The notes under the pieces are model-generated. The model did not search any database and was not told the DNA's origin. It was given only the letters and a program-made list of their open reading frames with translations. From Blattamonas nauphoetae (lineage: Eukaryota; Preaxostyla; Oxymonadida): DNA of 64,000 nt. A program made the position numbers and the translations under genes. The stretch spans positions 1-64,000 of the forward strand of contig JARBJD010000240.1 in assembly GCA_033064195.1 (NCBI GenBank), given 5' to 3'. Shown here piece after piece: positions 1 through 8,867 of the stretch (positions within the stretch are counted from its first letter, which is position 1; every line of letters begins with the position of its first letter).

Positions 1-327
1 AATTTTTCCAGTTTCCCATTGCCAATTATTGTGAGTTTCAATGTTGCTGTCATTGTGAACGGAATGAATGAATCATCGATTTGGCAAATGTCCTGGAGTA
101 CCAGTCAGTGGAATGATGATCTCTTGTCCTTTGTAGAATCGTGAATTCTCTCGGATGGTTTCAATTCTTGAATGGAAGTACTATGTGCTCCATCATTCAG
201 AAGGAAATTGATGTGATGCTCAGACATGAGTTGTTGTTGTATTTGACCAATATCATCTCGAGGTATTTCCAGTTAATGATGATGCTCCTGTTCTTTTGTT
301 TGTCAGATGTGTTCTATGCGAGTTCAT
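1..327 (-). pseudogene. Major capsid protein, 5' part only, frameshifted
   Basis: The ATG at 327 begins MNSHRTHLTNKR, matching the start of the intact capsid gene of copy B (28174). The coding sequence continues past the window edge. Compared with copy B, a 20-bp deletion near 260-272 shifts the frame and brings in an early TGA, and at least one more small indel lies further along. An exact TTTTTTATTTTT block lies seven bases before the start codon. The family role would be the double-jelly-roll shell protein of a Maverick virion, but this copy cannot encode it intact. Confidence 0.75.
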
Positions 328-333
328 TTTATC

Positions 334-345
334 AAAAATAAAAAA
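334..345 (-). promoter_or_regulatory. T-rich start-proximal motif of capsid gene A
   Basis: On the minus strand this is an exact TTTTTTATTTTT followed within a few bases by AAAATG. The same 12-mer sits at the same distance before genes in copy B, so it is conserved between two diverged elements. A promoter role is inferred. Confidence 0.55.
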
Positions 346-354
346 CAATATTGC

Positions 355-657
355 TTATTTATTTTTCAGTTTCTTCTTCTTTGGCTTCGGCTTCAACTTT
401 TCTTCCAGTTTCAGTATTTCGCCTCTGAGTTTGTTCGCAACTGCTGTGTTTCCTTCATTCATTGCTTGCTCATATTGTGCCATCTTTTCTGCATGGATTT
501 GCTGATCCGACTTCACATCTGGTATCATTGCAACACCTGTCTGTGCAACCTTCGAAATCAATGGTCCAACGAAGGGAATGAGATTCAGAAATGGAGCTCC
601 AACTCTGAGTACGTTTTTGCCAACTGCTGCTAATTTTGAGAACCAACCTGGTGCCAT
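355..657 (-). CDS. Small amphipathic virion-type protein (100 aa)
   Basis: This is an intact 100-residue protein, also intact in copy B (27845-28144). It starts MAPGWFSKL, shares the MAPG-x-F-x-KL opening with its upstream neighbour, then has a hydrophobic glycine-containing helical segment (about residues 10-45), a charged helical segment (55-85) and a lysine-rich end. This shape recalls small membrane-active or DNA-contacting virion proteins such as adenovirus pVI/pX, but no homology can be claimed. It lies between the MAPGSF protein and the capsid gene. The start is supported by the conserved opening in both copies and by a T-rich block just upstream. Confidence 0.75.
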   Translation of the reverse strand: MAPGWFSKLAAVGKNVLRVGAPFLNLIPFVGPLISKVAQTGVAMIPDVKSDQQIHAEKMAQYEQAMNEGNTAVANKLRGEILKLEEKLKPKPKKKKLKNK

Positions 658-692
658 TTATGTACAAATAAAAAAACTGGATTTACATTTCT

Positions 693-1043
693 TTACAAAC
701 CTTTGAATTGTATTTTAGAATTTGACGATTGAGGTATGTCATCCTTGGAATAGCGTGGATTGCGTGGAGGTTCATAATCTCTCACCCTGTGAGGGTTCGA
801 AGCCTCTGGCGAGACAATCATCTGAGGTTGTTGTGGTGCTCGATTGATTGCTTTGTTTTGCTGGTACACATCCATCATTCCGCCTAAGCCACTGAGTATT
901 CCTCCAGCTGTTTGTCCAAACTTGTTGTTTGTCTGTGAGAGAAGTCCACCACCAACCTGAAGCAGTGATGGAGCTAGAGGTTTGATGAATTGAAAGAACT
1001 GTTTGCCAATATTTTTGAGTTTGTTGAAACTTCCTGGTGCCAT
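693..1043 (-). CDS. Small Gly-rich MAPGSF protein (116 aa) with in-frame insert
   Basis: This is a conserved small Maverick protein with a glycine-rich hydrophobic middle (GGGLLSQ, GGILSGLGGMMD) and a polar tail ending SSNSKIQFKGL. Compared with copy B it carries a 12-residue in-frame insertion, VSPEASNPHRVR, between the conserved MI and DYEPP. That insertion is the 36-bp palindromic mini-element at about 780-816. It shares its N-terminal MAPG motif with the next gene, suggesting related virion proteins. The function is unknown; a minor capsid or membrane role is inference from composition and position. Confidence 0.75.
   Translation of the reverse strand: MAPGSFNKLKNIGKQFFQFIKPLAPSLLQVGGGLLSQTNNKFGQTAGGILSGLGGMMDVYQQNKAINRAPQQPQMIVSPEASNPHRVRDYEPPRNPRYSKDDIPQSSNSKIQFKGL
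781..815 (+). repeat. Palindromic mini-element, in-frame in a gene
   Basis: It contains GAGGGTTCGAAGCCTC and ends GCGAGAC. The corresponding site in copy B (about 27039) lacks it, and the net difference is exactly 36 bp. It is read from its reverse strand as VSPEASNPHRVR. Confidence 0.85.
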
Positions 1044-1049
1044 TTATGT

Positions 1050-1061
1050 AAAAATAAAAAA
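1050..1061 (-). promoter_or_regulatory. T-rich start-proximal motif
   Basis: An exact TTTTTTATTTTT on the minus strand, followed by ACATAAATG of the 693-1043 gene. It is identical in sequence and spacing class to the motifs before the capsid genes. Confidence 0.55.
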
Positions 1062-1079
1062 TACAATTCATAAATTATT

Positions 1080-1667
1080 CTAACGAGGAATTGCCTTTGT
1101 CAATGAAATTCCATAATTGAGGATGGTGTTGTATGCTTCATTGAAGGCAATGCTCATGTCTTTGCCACCAACAAGGATCTTGAAAATGGTTCTAAACACT
1201 GGGAGTGTTTTCAGACATAGGCACTTGTCAGACAAATCATCCAGTTCAATCACCACATCATTGATTCCAGTGAGTGCCGCAATCAGTGCACATAAATCAC
1301 TTTGGTTTGTGATCAGTTTCTTCGATGGTTCAATGAGATTATTCAGTAGTTTCTTTTCACAAGCGAAAGCATTCTTGTAAACTAGCAATAGTTGATCTTT
1401 GAATGCTGAAATGTTAGACGTGTATTCTCGCAGTGGTATTGAGCGACTTTGGATTGGAGCGGATGGATAAATCTCAAGTGGTGGTGGATCATACGTACCT
1501 GGAACATTCTCAAGTTCAACGTTTGCCCCTTGTTCATTGCGATCTTCTAACTTTGACCTTCCCGAAGTTGATCCTGTATTGTCGATGATGACATTGTTGG
1601 TGATTGACGTTGGAATGGAAGAAGAACTGGTGTGTTTCGTAAATTGACAACTTAGAATTGGTTGCAT
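1080..1667 (-). CDS. Conserved Maverick protein, unknown function (195 aa)
   Basis: The ATG at 1667 gives MQPILSCQFTKHTSS, the same start as copy B (26167). The N-terminal third is polar and poorly conserved. The C-terminal two thirds (from SIPLREYTSNISAFKDQL onward) are nearly identical between copies and look helical. The gene ends IPR-TAG, whereas copy B ends IPR-TAA at the same residue, which shows TAG acting as a stop here. Copy B carries a 39-bp palindromic insert in the variable part that this copy lacks. I do not recognise a family. Confidence 0.8.
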   Translation of the reverse strand: MQPILSCQFTKHTSSSSIPTSITNNVIIDNTGSTSGRSKLEDRNEQGANVELENVPGTYDPPPLEIYPSAPIQSRSIPLREYTSNISAFKDQLLLVYKNAFACEKKLLNNLIEPSKKLITNQSDLCALIAALTGINDVVIELDDLSDKCLCLKTLPVFRTIFKILVGGKDMSIAFNEAYNTILNYGISLTKAIPR

Positions 1668-1702
1668 CACTTTCTATAAAAAAATTGATATTTATGTTTT
1701 CG

Positions 1703-2655
1703 TTAACCACTTTCTCCCATTTCTTTCTCCAAATAAGCGAATCGAGCATATTCCGGCATATATCCTGTTTGGTATTGACTCACATCTCTTGTTCGATATG
1801 CTTCAGATGTCAGTTGATTCAAAAGTGTTGAGATGTTTGCTGAAGAACGACCAAGGAAAGTCTGCAAATCTTCTGTTTTTGTGATGATTTCGAGAAACTG
1901 TGGATGAATTTGTTCCTTAAACGCTTTTCTTGCTTTCGTTCTCTGATGATCTGGATTTGAACTGATGAAACCTTCAACATAGTCTTCAAGCCACTGATCC
2001 CACATCTTTGATGCAATCTTGGATTGAATGGAATTGAAAACCATATTGTCCAACACATTTTTGCTGAGATCTGCTGGTTGATCTCGACTTGCACGATACA
2101 CCTTCAAAGTATCATTCATGAATTCACCAACAGCTTTCTTCATTGTTGCATAAGGTTGTTGTGATCGTTGTGCTTGCATTTCTTGGTTGTTGACTTCACG
2201 ATAGTTTCCTGGTAAATCGTATGTTCCAGTTTTGAGGAAGTTGTTGTGTGCAGCTTTGATTCTTCTTCCATGATCTTGACGAAATGATGAGTATGGAGTT
2301 TGTCTTCGCATATCTGGTGTTGGATTCATTGAATAGTATGTCTCGACTACAGGTCGACTGTTGTATGATGCAAGCATGAAACCATTCGCTGCAACCAGAT
2401 CTCCATTGTCTCTGTCGTATACCATCACATCAGGAACTTTTCCATGTTTCTCCATTTCCACTCTCCAGTTTGTCCAGTCCTTTCAATGTATTCTAACGCT
2501 GATGGAACACTACTGAGTGCAGAATTGAATTTGGTGCGAATGTCATCATCAGCATAGATTCTTTTCATTGCATCCAAAGGACCCTGATCATATCTCATTT
2601 TTGGTTTCTTCGCTGGTGCTTTTCTCTTTGCGGGAATGTATTGTATCTTCGACAT
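1703..2655 (-). pseudogene. Conserved Maverick protein (about 317 aa), frameshifted
   Basis: The ATG at 2655 starts MSKIQYIPAKRKAPAKKP, and the open frame breaks near 2465-2480. From 2461 the rest continues in another frame (MEMEKHGKVPDVMVYD). Copy B (25164-26126) reads straight through here, so copy A has lost one base in the ERTGQ region. The protein has a basic N-terminus, then a long soluble helical body with the conserved stretch KNVLDNMVFNSIQSKIASKM. The function is unknown. It lies directly opposite the ATPase gene, sharing a short divergent control region. Confidence 0.75.
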
Positions 2656-2714
2656 GGTGTTTTCATACAAAATAAAAAAGCCAAAAGTATATTTTAATTT
2701 GAGAGAAATCATAC
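2656..2714. promoter_or_regulatory. Divergent start region between 2655 gene and ATPase
   Basis: This 59-bp AT-rich gap separates two divergent start codons. It holds CTTTTTTATTTTG on the minus strand just before the 2655 start, and TATATTTTAATTTG on the plus strand before the ATPase start at 2715. The arrangement is kept in copy B (25105-25163). Confidence 0.45.
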
Positions 2715-3597
2715 ATGAAAAGATCTTCAACAACAAAACCTTTGGTTTCGCGGAGGGTGGAACCCTCTTCTCTTACAGCATACGTGAATGCAAAACTGAG
2801 TGAAGCATCTAGTAGGAATGTTTCTCATGAAGTGCAATCACAGATTCATCCAGACTTGAATTTCAATCGCAAAAGTGTTAATGTCCTCGTTGGAAACAGA
2901 GGAAGTGGAAAGACGTTCAATGCTCTTCGAGAGGTTGCCAAGCTCCAAAATGTTCAAGTCAGAAACGAACTATTCCATTTGTTTGTCTTCGTCACTGATA
3001 AGAACATTGATCCAACCTTCGATAAGTTCAAACCAATACTGAATGTTCCATTTGTGAAAGTCAAATATGAAGATGCTCTACCATTTCTGTTGGAACTCTC
3101 CGAATCAAAAGCTGCTTATGAAGAGATCATAGACAACCAGTGGCAAGATAGAATTACTGATGAGTGTCGAGAGGATCTCTTTGACTCACTTAACATTGAT
3201 AACTTCTCAGTGAAGAATCTCCAAACGATTATCCTCCTTGATGACTGTCGTAGAATCCTGGGTGAACGAAGAACATCCAAAAATAGAATGACAATGATGG
3301 ACGTATTACTGGAAAATCGACAAATGAAAATTCACTTTCTTTCTGACAATGCATGAGCTCTTCAGTTTGTCAGCAGATATGAAGTCAAACATCGATTCGA
3401 TGTGGATCTTTGGAGGATTCAACAAAGAACGAATCAGTCGAGTCTATCCTCAGTTGAACGCACCAATTGATATTCGACAATTCTGGAATGTCTACCAAAG
3501 GAAACAGAAATGTGAAGCAGTCATTCTTCGATACAATACAGATGGAGTATCACTGACAGAGATCAACAAAGAAGGACAAAACCGAACTGTCCGTTAA
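2715..3597 (+). pseudogene. Packaging ATPase (FtsK/HerA-like), frameshifted
   Basis: This P-loop ATPase would pump Maverick DNA into capsids. Walker A is VLVGNRGSGKT near residue 60 and Walker B is IILLDDC near residue 172. The frame shifts near 3327-3332, where an extra A relative to copy B moves reading from IHFLSDNA into the frame starting MHELFSLSADMKSN at 3349. Both halves are otherwise well conserved. It runs opposite to all other genes of the element and its 3' end overlaps the 3' end of the coiled-coil gene. Copy B has a different lesion (early TAA), so neither copy is intact. Confidence 0.85.
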
Positions 3598-3936
3598 TTC
3601 TTGAATAAGGTTCCCAATCGTCTCGTCAAGACTTCGAAGCCTCATGCTGAGAGTATCTGTCAACGTTCGAATTGATTCTTCAATGTCTGAAAGTCTTTGA
3701 TCAATCGAAAGTGAGTTGGAGTCACCGATGTTCTCATTGCTTGCTTTCCTCAGTGCTATCTCACCTCTTATTTTTGTGATTCTGTATCCATCAATTCTGA
3801 TCAGCCGATTAAGTTTCTGTGTTGTGAATTTATTCAGTTCTTCTCTGTTCTTTTCCAAATGTCTCTGAAAGTCATAGATGTTTTCAAAACATTTCTGTTC
3901 AGGATCAAACGGTTCTAAAATTTTCAGTGATGACAT
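3550..3936 (-). CDS. Coiled-coil Maverick protein (128 aa)
   Basis: The ATG at 3936 (MSSLKILEPFDPEQK) matches copy B (23929, MTSLKIIEPFDPEQK). Upstream in-frame codons are not conserved. The middle is basic and rich in Asn/Arg, and the C-terminal half (IDQRLSDIEESIRTLTDTLSMRLRS region) has heptad-like spacing typical of a coiled coil. The function is unknown. The 3' end overlaps the converging ATPase gene by about 50 bp, in both elements. Confidence 0.75.
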   Translation of the reverse strand: MSSLKILEPFDPEQKCFENIYDFQRHLEKNREELNKFTTQKLNRLIRIDGYRITKIRGEIALRKASNENIGDSNSLSIDQRLSDIEESIRTLTDTLSMRLRSLDETIGNLIQELTDSSVLSFFVDLCQ

Positions 3937-3971
3937 TTCAATGGAATACAAATATTCAAAACAGTTTTGAA

Positions 3972-5909
3972 CTAAACCAAATTGAACTCATTCATGAACT
4001 CAGGAGTTAAATTGTCAATTGAGTTTGCATGGAACTTTGTGTGTTGGATTGGAACATACACTATTTTTGGTAGACATGTGAGTCCATTCAGTAGTTTAGC
4101 TACAACATTTCCGTGTTTGTACTCAATGAACTGTCCAACAAATTGAAACTGTCTTCGCTTCTTCTGAAACTTGGCAACAGTCTTGTTCAAATCAAGGTGA
4201 ATCAACAGGATGTTTCCTGGTTTATATCGCCAAAGCAGTTGTGATGTCTGCTGTCTTTGGATGTTCTTCAATTGCTCTTCGCAACTGGAGATGTACAGTG
4301 CTTCAATTTCACGATTGTTTTGTGCTTGTTGTGGAGTGAATTTGTTCCAGTACGCTCGATGTGGAGTCACGTTGTAATAGTTCACCATCTGATTCATCAA
4401 TGACTGATTTGCCATCTGTGTCGCATTGTCTTGGAATCCATCTCTGATTGTTCTGATCACTCGATCGACAATTCTGTTGTGATTAGTGAATGGTGAACTT
4501 GTGAAATATGTGCTGACCTTTTGCTTTCGAAAGAACTTTTCTGCTACTCCACTTGTCCATGCTGCTTCTCCATCACCTCGAATGTTGTTGACAAGAACTC
4601 CACGATGATTAATCAGATCATTGATTGCAGTCTTGACTTTGCTCCATGATTTATCCAGAACTGGAATCACAACAAGGTATTTGGTGTTGATGTTGATGGC
4701 AAAGAGGTAAATCTGAAGAACTGTTTTCGAAGTTGGTGATTGGATGAAAACAAGATCAATTTCCCATGATCCAAACTTGGGAGAGAAGTAAGGTCTGTCA
4801 CACTTCTGAGGAACCTTTTTGTCTGCTGTCTTTTCTGAATCTCCAGTGATGTCTTTGGACATAAATTGCATCTTTGATCGAAATGGATACTGGATTTTCT
4901 CTGTTGTTCTCTGAATTGTTGGTTGATCAATCATCAATGTGTTACCTCCTTGTTCCCTCCTGATTTTCCGAGGATGTGTAGAATCCCATCGGTGAACATA
5001 TTCATCATACCATTCCTGAAATGATCTTCCACCAAATGGGCTTTGTTTGGGATGTGCTAAAATGAACTCAGTTTCGTCATTTCCGAGAGTTCTGCTTACG
5101 TGTGAAAGAATGAACATGTTTCGATTCAGTTTCTTTGATTCAACGATCTGTTTGTCAATGAATTCTTCCATTTTCTGTTGATTGTCCATCATTGAATTCT
5201 CTGCTTTGATTTGTTCCTCCTCTGAATTGTCCTTCTGTTGATGGTCAAAATAGCCTTTCACTCGTTCCAACATTCCCAGCACTTGCCTTGTCGTTGGTTC
5301 GACCTTGTTGATCTCTCTCACATATGGCACAAAACCTTTGTCAATCTTCACAATTGTTTGTGGATCTGGTGGCTTGGGGATCAGTAGATCATCATCTTCA
5401 AACCTCATCTCTTTCATTGGGAATTCATATTCTGAACCAATTGATGTCGGGTTTCTCTTCTGTCCAGGAATGATTGGAGATTCAGGTGTTTCAATAGGTA
5501 ATGGTTGTGATTTTTGACTCGGAGATAGTGTTGGAATTACGATGGCTGGTGGTTGATTAAAATGAATATTCTGTGCTTCCTGAGAATACTGTTGATATGC
5601 TCTGTACGCTTGTCTTGCAGTATTGTTACTAAGGATCCATCCGGTGAATTGTTTCACAAATCTTTGAACAACTATTTTTCCATCAGCAATGTTTAAATCA
5701 GGAGGTAATTCTCCATTCAGCCAATCATTGTAGTATGTCTCATCATTTGCGTCGTATTGTCCATTTGAATCATTGACATGATAGGTTGGTAAAAGCTGGG
5801 AAAACGTAAGTGTGACTGTGAATATTTTTGTCTTGGAATGGAACGTGTTGTCCAGGAGGTTCTTCACTATTCGATCAATTTGTGTTGAATTCAAAAACGG
5901 TCTAGTCAT
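3972..5909 (-). CDS. Retroviral-type integrase (rve), intact 645 aa
   Basis: This is the integrase that inserts Maverick DNA. It has a long N-terminal region (1-330) with a polar variable linker, then the RNase-H-fold core. The first catalytic Asp is in WEIDLVF near residue 383 and the second in IRGDGEAAW near 444. At the expected Glu position the sequence reads IVDRVIRTIRD near 481, so an Asp seems to replace Glu. A C-terminal beta-rich domain (KPGNILLIHLDLNKT) follows. Copy B is the same protein broken by a frameshift. A TTTATTTTTGTAG block precedes the ATG. Confidence 0.9.
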   Translation of the reverse strand: MTRPFLNSTQIDRIVKNLLDNTFHSKTKIFTVTLTFSQLLPTYHVNDSNGQYDANDETYYNDWLNGELPPDLNIADGKIVVQRFVKQFTGWILSNNTARQAYRAYQQYSQEAQNIHFNQPPAIVIPTLSPSQKSQPLPIETPESPIIPGQKRNPTSIGSEYEFPMKEMRFEDDDLLIPKPPDPQTIVKIDKGFVPYVREINKVEPTTRQVLGMLERVKGYFDHQQKDNSEEEQIKAENSMMDNQQKMEEFIDKQIVESKKLNRNMFILSHVSRTLGNDETEFILAHPKQSPFGGRSFQEWYDEYVHRWDSTHPRKIRREQGGNTLMIDQPTIQRTTEKIQYPFRSKMQFMSKDITGDSEKTADKKVPQKCDRPYFSPKFGSWEIDLVFIQSPTSKTVLQIYLFAININTKYLVVIPVLDKSWSKVKTAINDLINHRGVLVNNIRGDGEAAWTSGVAEKFFRKQKVSTYFTSSPFTNHNRIVDRVIRTIRDGFQDNATQMANQSLMNQMVNYYNVTPHRAYWNKFTPQQAQNNREIEALYISSCEEQLKNIQRQQTSQLLWRYKPGNILLIHLDLNKTVAKFQKKRRQFQFVGQFIEYKHGNVVAKLLNGLTCLPKIVYVPIQHTKFHANSIDNLTPEFMNEFNLV

Positions 5910-5932
5910 TTCTACAAAAATAAAGTTTGTGT

Positions 5933-8867
5933 TTATTCAAATATAGAATCAGTTGCTTTCAGTCCATGAATGAATGGAGGACATGATTCATTCTCAAGAA
6001 CGATTGCCTTCAGATGTATTCCACTGAGACTGAGTTTCTGCTGTTGAATTTTCGCAATCTCAAATCCGTTGCTGTCATCGTCAGTGTGAGCTCTTCTCGT
6101 TTGAAAGTTCAAGGTTGTCGTCACTGTTTTCTCTCCATTGAGGCACTTCACATAGTCGTTGCTTGTTATTGTTGTTTTCTTCAATGACACTCCTTTGATC
6201 TTGCATTTCTCATCTAGTGAGTAGCACTTGGGTGCAAGACAGATCATCTGCTCACCTTCCTTTTCAATTGCTAATCCCAACAGTTTCTTCTCATCATCAA
6301 CTCCTTTTTCAGGATTTGGAAACCATTCATATTTGTGGGTATCATAGAATTCTTTGTCAGCAATCACGTGTTCAAATTGTTGATGGATTCCAGCAGTCGG
6401 ATCTCCACTAATTGCCCAATATGCAGAGTCAGTATCTCCCTCACAGAAGTGAATCTTGTTCATGTCTAGACATTTGTACATGAAGTTGTAGATGAAATTC
6501 AGATACCAGAACTTGGCATTGTCGAGTGTGAACAGTGCTTCTTGGAGACATGTTTTGCATGATGCTTTCTCTCTGTCTTCAATCACAATGTAGTTGTCCT
6601 CATTGATCTCTCTTGTCGCTACAAATCCTTTCATCATTTGTTTCAAGTATGTTCTCTTCTCATTGCAGATTGTGATTGAGTTGAACTTCTCGGTGTTCAT
6701 TCCATCGTATCCGTAACTTCCATTCAAGTTGGTCTTACAGAATTGTTCCTTTCCTTTGTTTCCAACCTTCATTGCTTCTATTCTGTCATTCATGAATGAG
6801 GTCACGAATGGTTCGAATCCAGCATGTCTCGAGAATACCATCACAGTCTTTACGTCATCAATAATGAAGTGACAATAGTCGATGAGGAACCACAGATAGT
6901 ATGTCGAAAAGAACATATACTGATCGTGTGTGCTCAAGAGTTGGGTCAGCTTCCGTTGTTTGTCATCAGTCTTCAATCCATGTTTCTTCATCAACGAATA
7001 GGTCTTCTCTCCAATGTTCTCTTCTGTTGTATTGACCACGATGTTTCTGAAGATTGGTGGGAAGTTAATGAAATCGTTTATGTACTTTTCATCGATGTGT
7101 CCCTTCAATTCAGCAACAAAAAGTGACTTCTGGTTCTTGTCCTCTATGATCTCACGACATTCTATATCTCCTGTTGCGGTGAACAAACATCTTCCTGGCA
7201 TGTACATTCTGTGATTCGTGTATGGATTGTTCTTGTTCTTGATTGATGAGAAAGCACTTGGATACAGTGAATTTAAAGTCAACACCACAGACGTGAGTCA
7301 TGATGTGTTTAGTATCGGTTGATTTGACAACACCATCTTCAAATGAGAAGTGGTTGATTGGAGTCATGTCTTTGATGTTCTGTCGATGTTGAACATTCGA
7401 TAGTCCACCAGTAACTGCTGCTCTCAGTTTGTGATAGGTCTGCTCGTGTGTCAGAGTCATTGGAAGTGATTTCCAGATGCAGTTTTTCTTTAATTGAATT
7501 CTCAATCTTGTGAGATGTTCATCATGGTCTGACTTGTAGGTGTTGCAGTAGTCACAGCAGATCTTCACATTCTCTTTAGAATGTCCTTTTGCATTGTCGA
7601 GTCTATCCAATGTTGGTTTGATTGCTTGTGTGAAGTGACATTTGCAGATATAGCACACTCTCCTGCACTGTTGAACAAACCAGTCGTAGTCTGCTTCAGT
7701 GACATTGTTGGTTGTATTGCGATGGGCTTTCTGGTCTTGATACCTGTATCCTTCAACTTTGTATTTCCAGTATTGTTTGGTGATCTTGATTGGTCCAGAA
7801 TCGTCACATTCGTTGTAGTCGGCATCAATATCAAAGTCATTGTAGGCACATGCATACTTGATTGCTGAAGCATTTGCGGACAGTGAGAGGTTGTGCAACA
7901 TGTCCACTTTGTATTGGAAGTTCAAATCAATCAGATTATCCAATGGTGCAATCGTACATTCAACGTCTCTGATGTTGTAGAACTTGAGGTAATCCCATCT
8001 GTTTTTGAATCCTTGCTTGTTCCAATCATCAAGGTAAAGTTGGTAATCAGTATCGGACATTTCACTATTGTTCAGACTGGAGTAGAATTCATATTTGGAG
8101 AAAGGTTCTTGTTTGCTTAGTACTGTATCGTAGTCTGATGAGTCAAATGATTCGTAAGCAAAGAATGATTTCTGAAGTGTTGTGTTTCCTCAAAAAGCCT
8201 TCACTGCATTATCCAATGTCATTGGTCCTGTGTACGACATCATGTCAATAAAGCGAAGAACCTGTTGTGTTTTCTCATGTCTGATCAATACTTGTTTGTA
8301 CTTTGTTGTTGATCCAAGAAAGCTCACCACTTTCCAATCCTTGTCAACGAGATCACGAAAGATGAGATTGATGTCGAATCTGGAGCTGTTGAATCCAATC
8401 ACACTGACTTCATTCTGAGAGGGAATTTCCGGGTCTTCGTAGTAGTTGTCCTCTCGAACTGTCTCAGCATATTTGAAGAGTTCTCTGATCCATTGCTTCA
8501 CAAAGTCTTTTCCATTTCGAAAATCAAAGTAGATTGACTTCAAACCTGATTTTGTTTTGATTGCTGATGCAACAGAGAGAGGCTTCAAATGTGAGATCAA
8601 CTGAGTATTGTCATCAGAAAATAGACTGTCAAGAATGAGATCTTCCATTGTTTCGAAATCGTAAGTGATGTAGTATTGTGTTGGTTTGAATTCGTCTTGT
8701 CTTTTGTGTGCCATCAGAAATTCATGAGTCTTGTTGTTGAGGATGTGTGGAACATATGGTCTTGGTGTTTTGTCAAGGGAGGTTTTCTTCACATGTTTTC
8801 CATCAACTTCTTTACACTCTTTGAGATGTTTCTCGTAGTATGTCTTGAAGAGAGAATCCTTCACTTG
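5933..8867 (-). pseudogene. Protein-primed DNA polymerase B, truncated and broken
   Basis: This is a copy of the polymerase at 18409-21921 that lacks about the first 180 residues. It starts abruptly at the hAT boundary (8867). Two inactivating lesions are visible: a GGA-to-TGA nonsense codon at 8190-8192, between exonuclease and middle regions, and a one-base insertion near 7272 exactly at polymerase motif A, where copy B reads VDFNSLYPS. Exonuclease motifs YDFETMED and GFNSSRFDINLI, the zinc/HNH-like block (TLDRLDNAKGHSKENV), motif B (KTNLNGSYGYDG) and motif C (EGDTDSAYW) all persist. Identity to copy B is very high, so decay is recent. Confidence 0.9.

Larger units (their letters stand above)
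1..8867 (-). mobile_element. Maverick/Polinton copy A (partial, decayed)
   Basis: This is a virus-like DNA transposon reading right to left: polymerase, integrase, coiled-coil gene, packaging ATPase (opposite strand), three unknown conserved genes, two small amphipathic proteins and the start of the capsid gene, which runs off the window. Gene order and content match copy B at 18381-32230. The right end is cut at 8867 inside the polymerase, where a hAT-like inverted repeat begins, so the polymerase N-terminus and any terminal repeat are missing. Lesions seen are frameshifts in the capsid, the 2655-1703 gene, the ATPase and the polymerase, and a nonsense codon in the polymerase. The integrase, the coiled-coil gene and the small genes are open. 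It is probably a non-autonomous relic. Confidence 0.9.
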
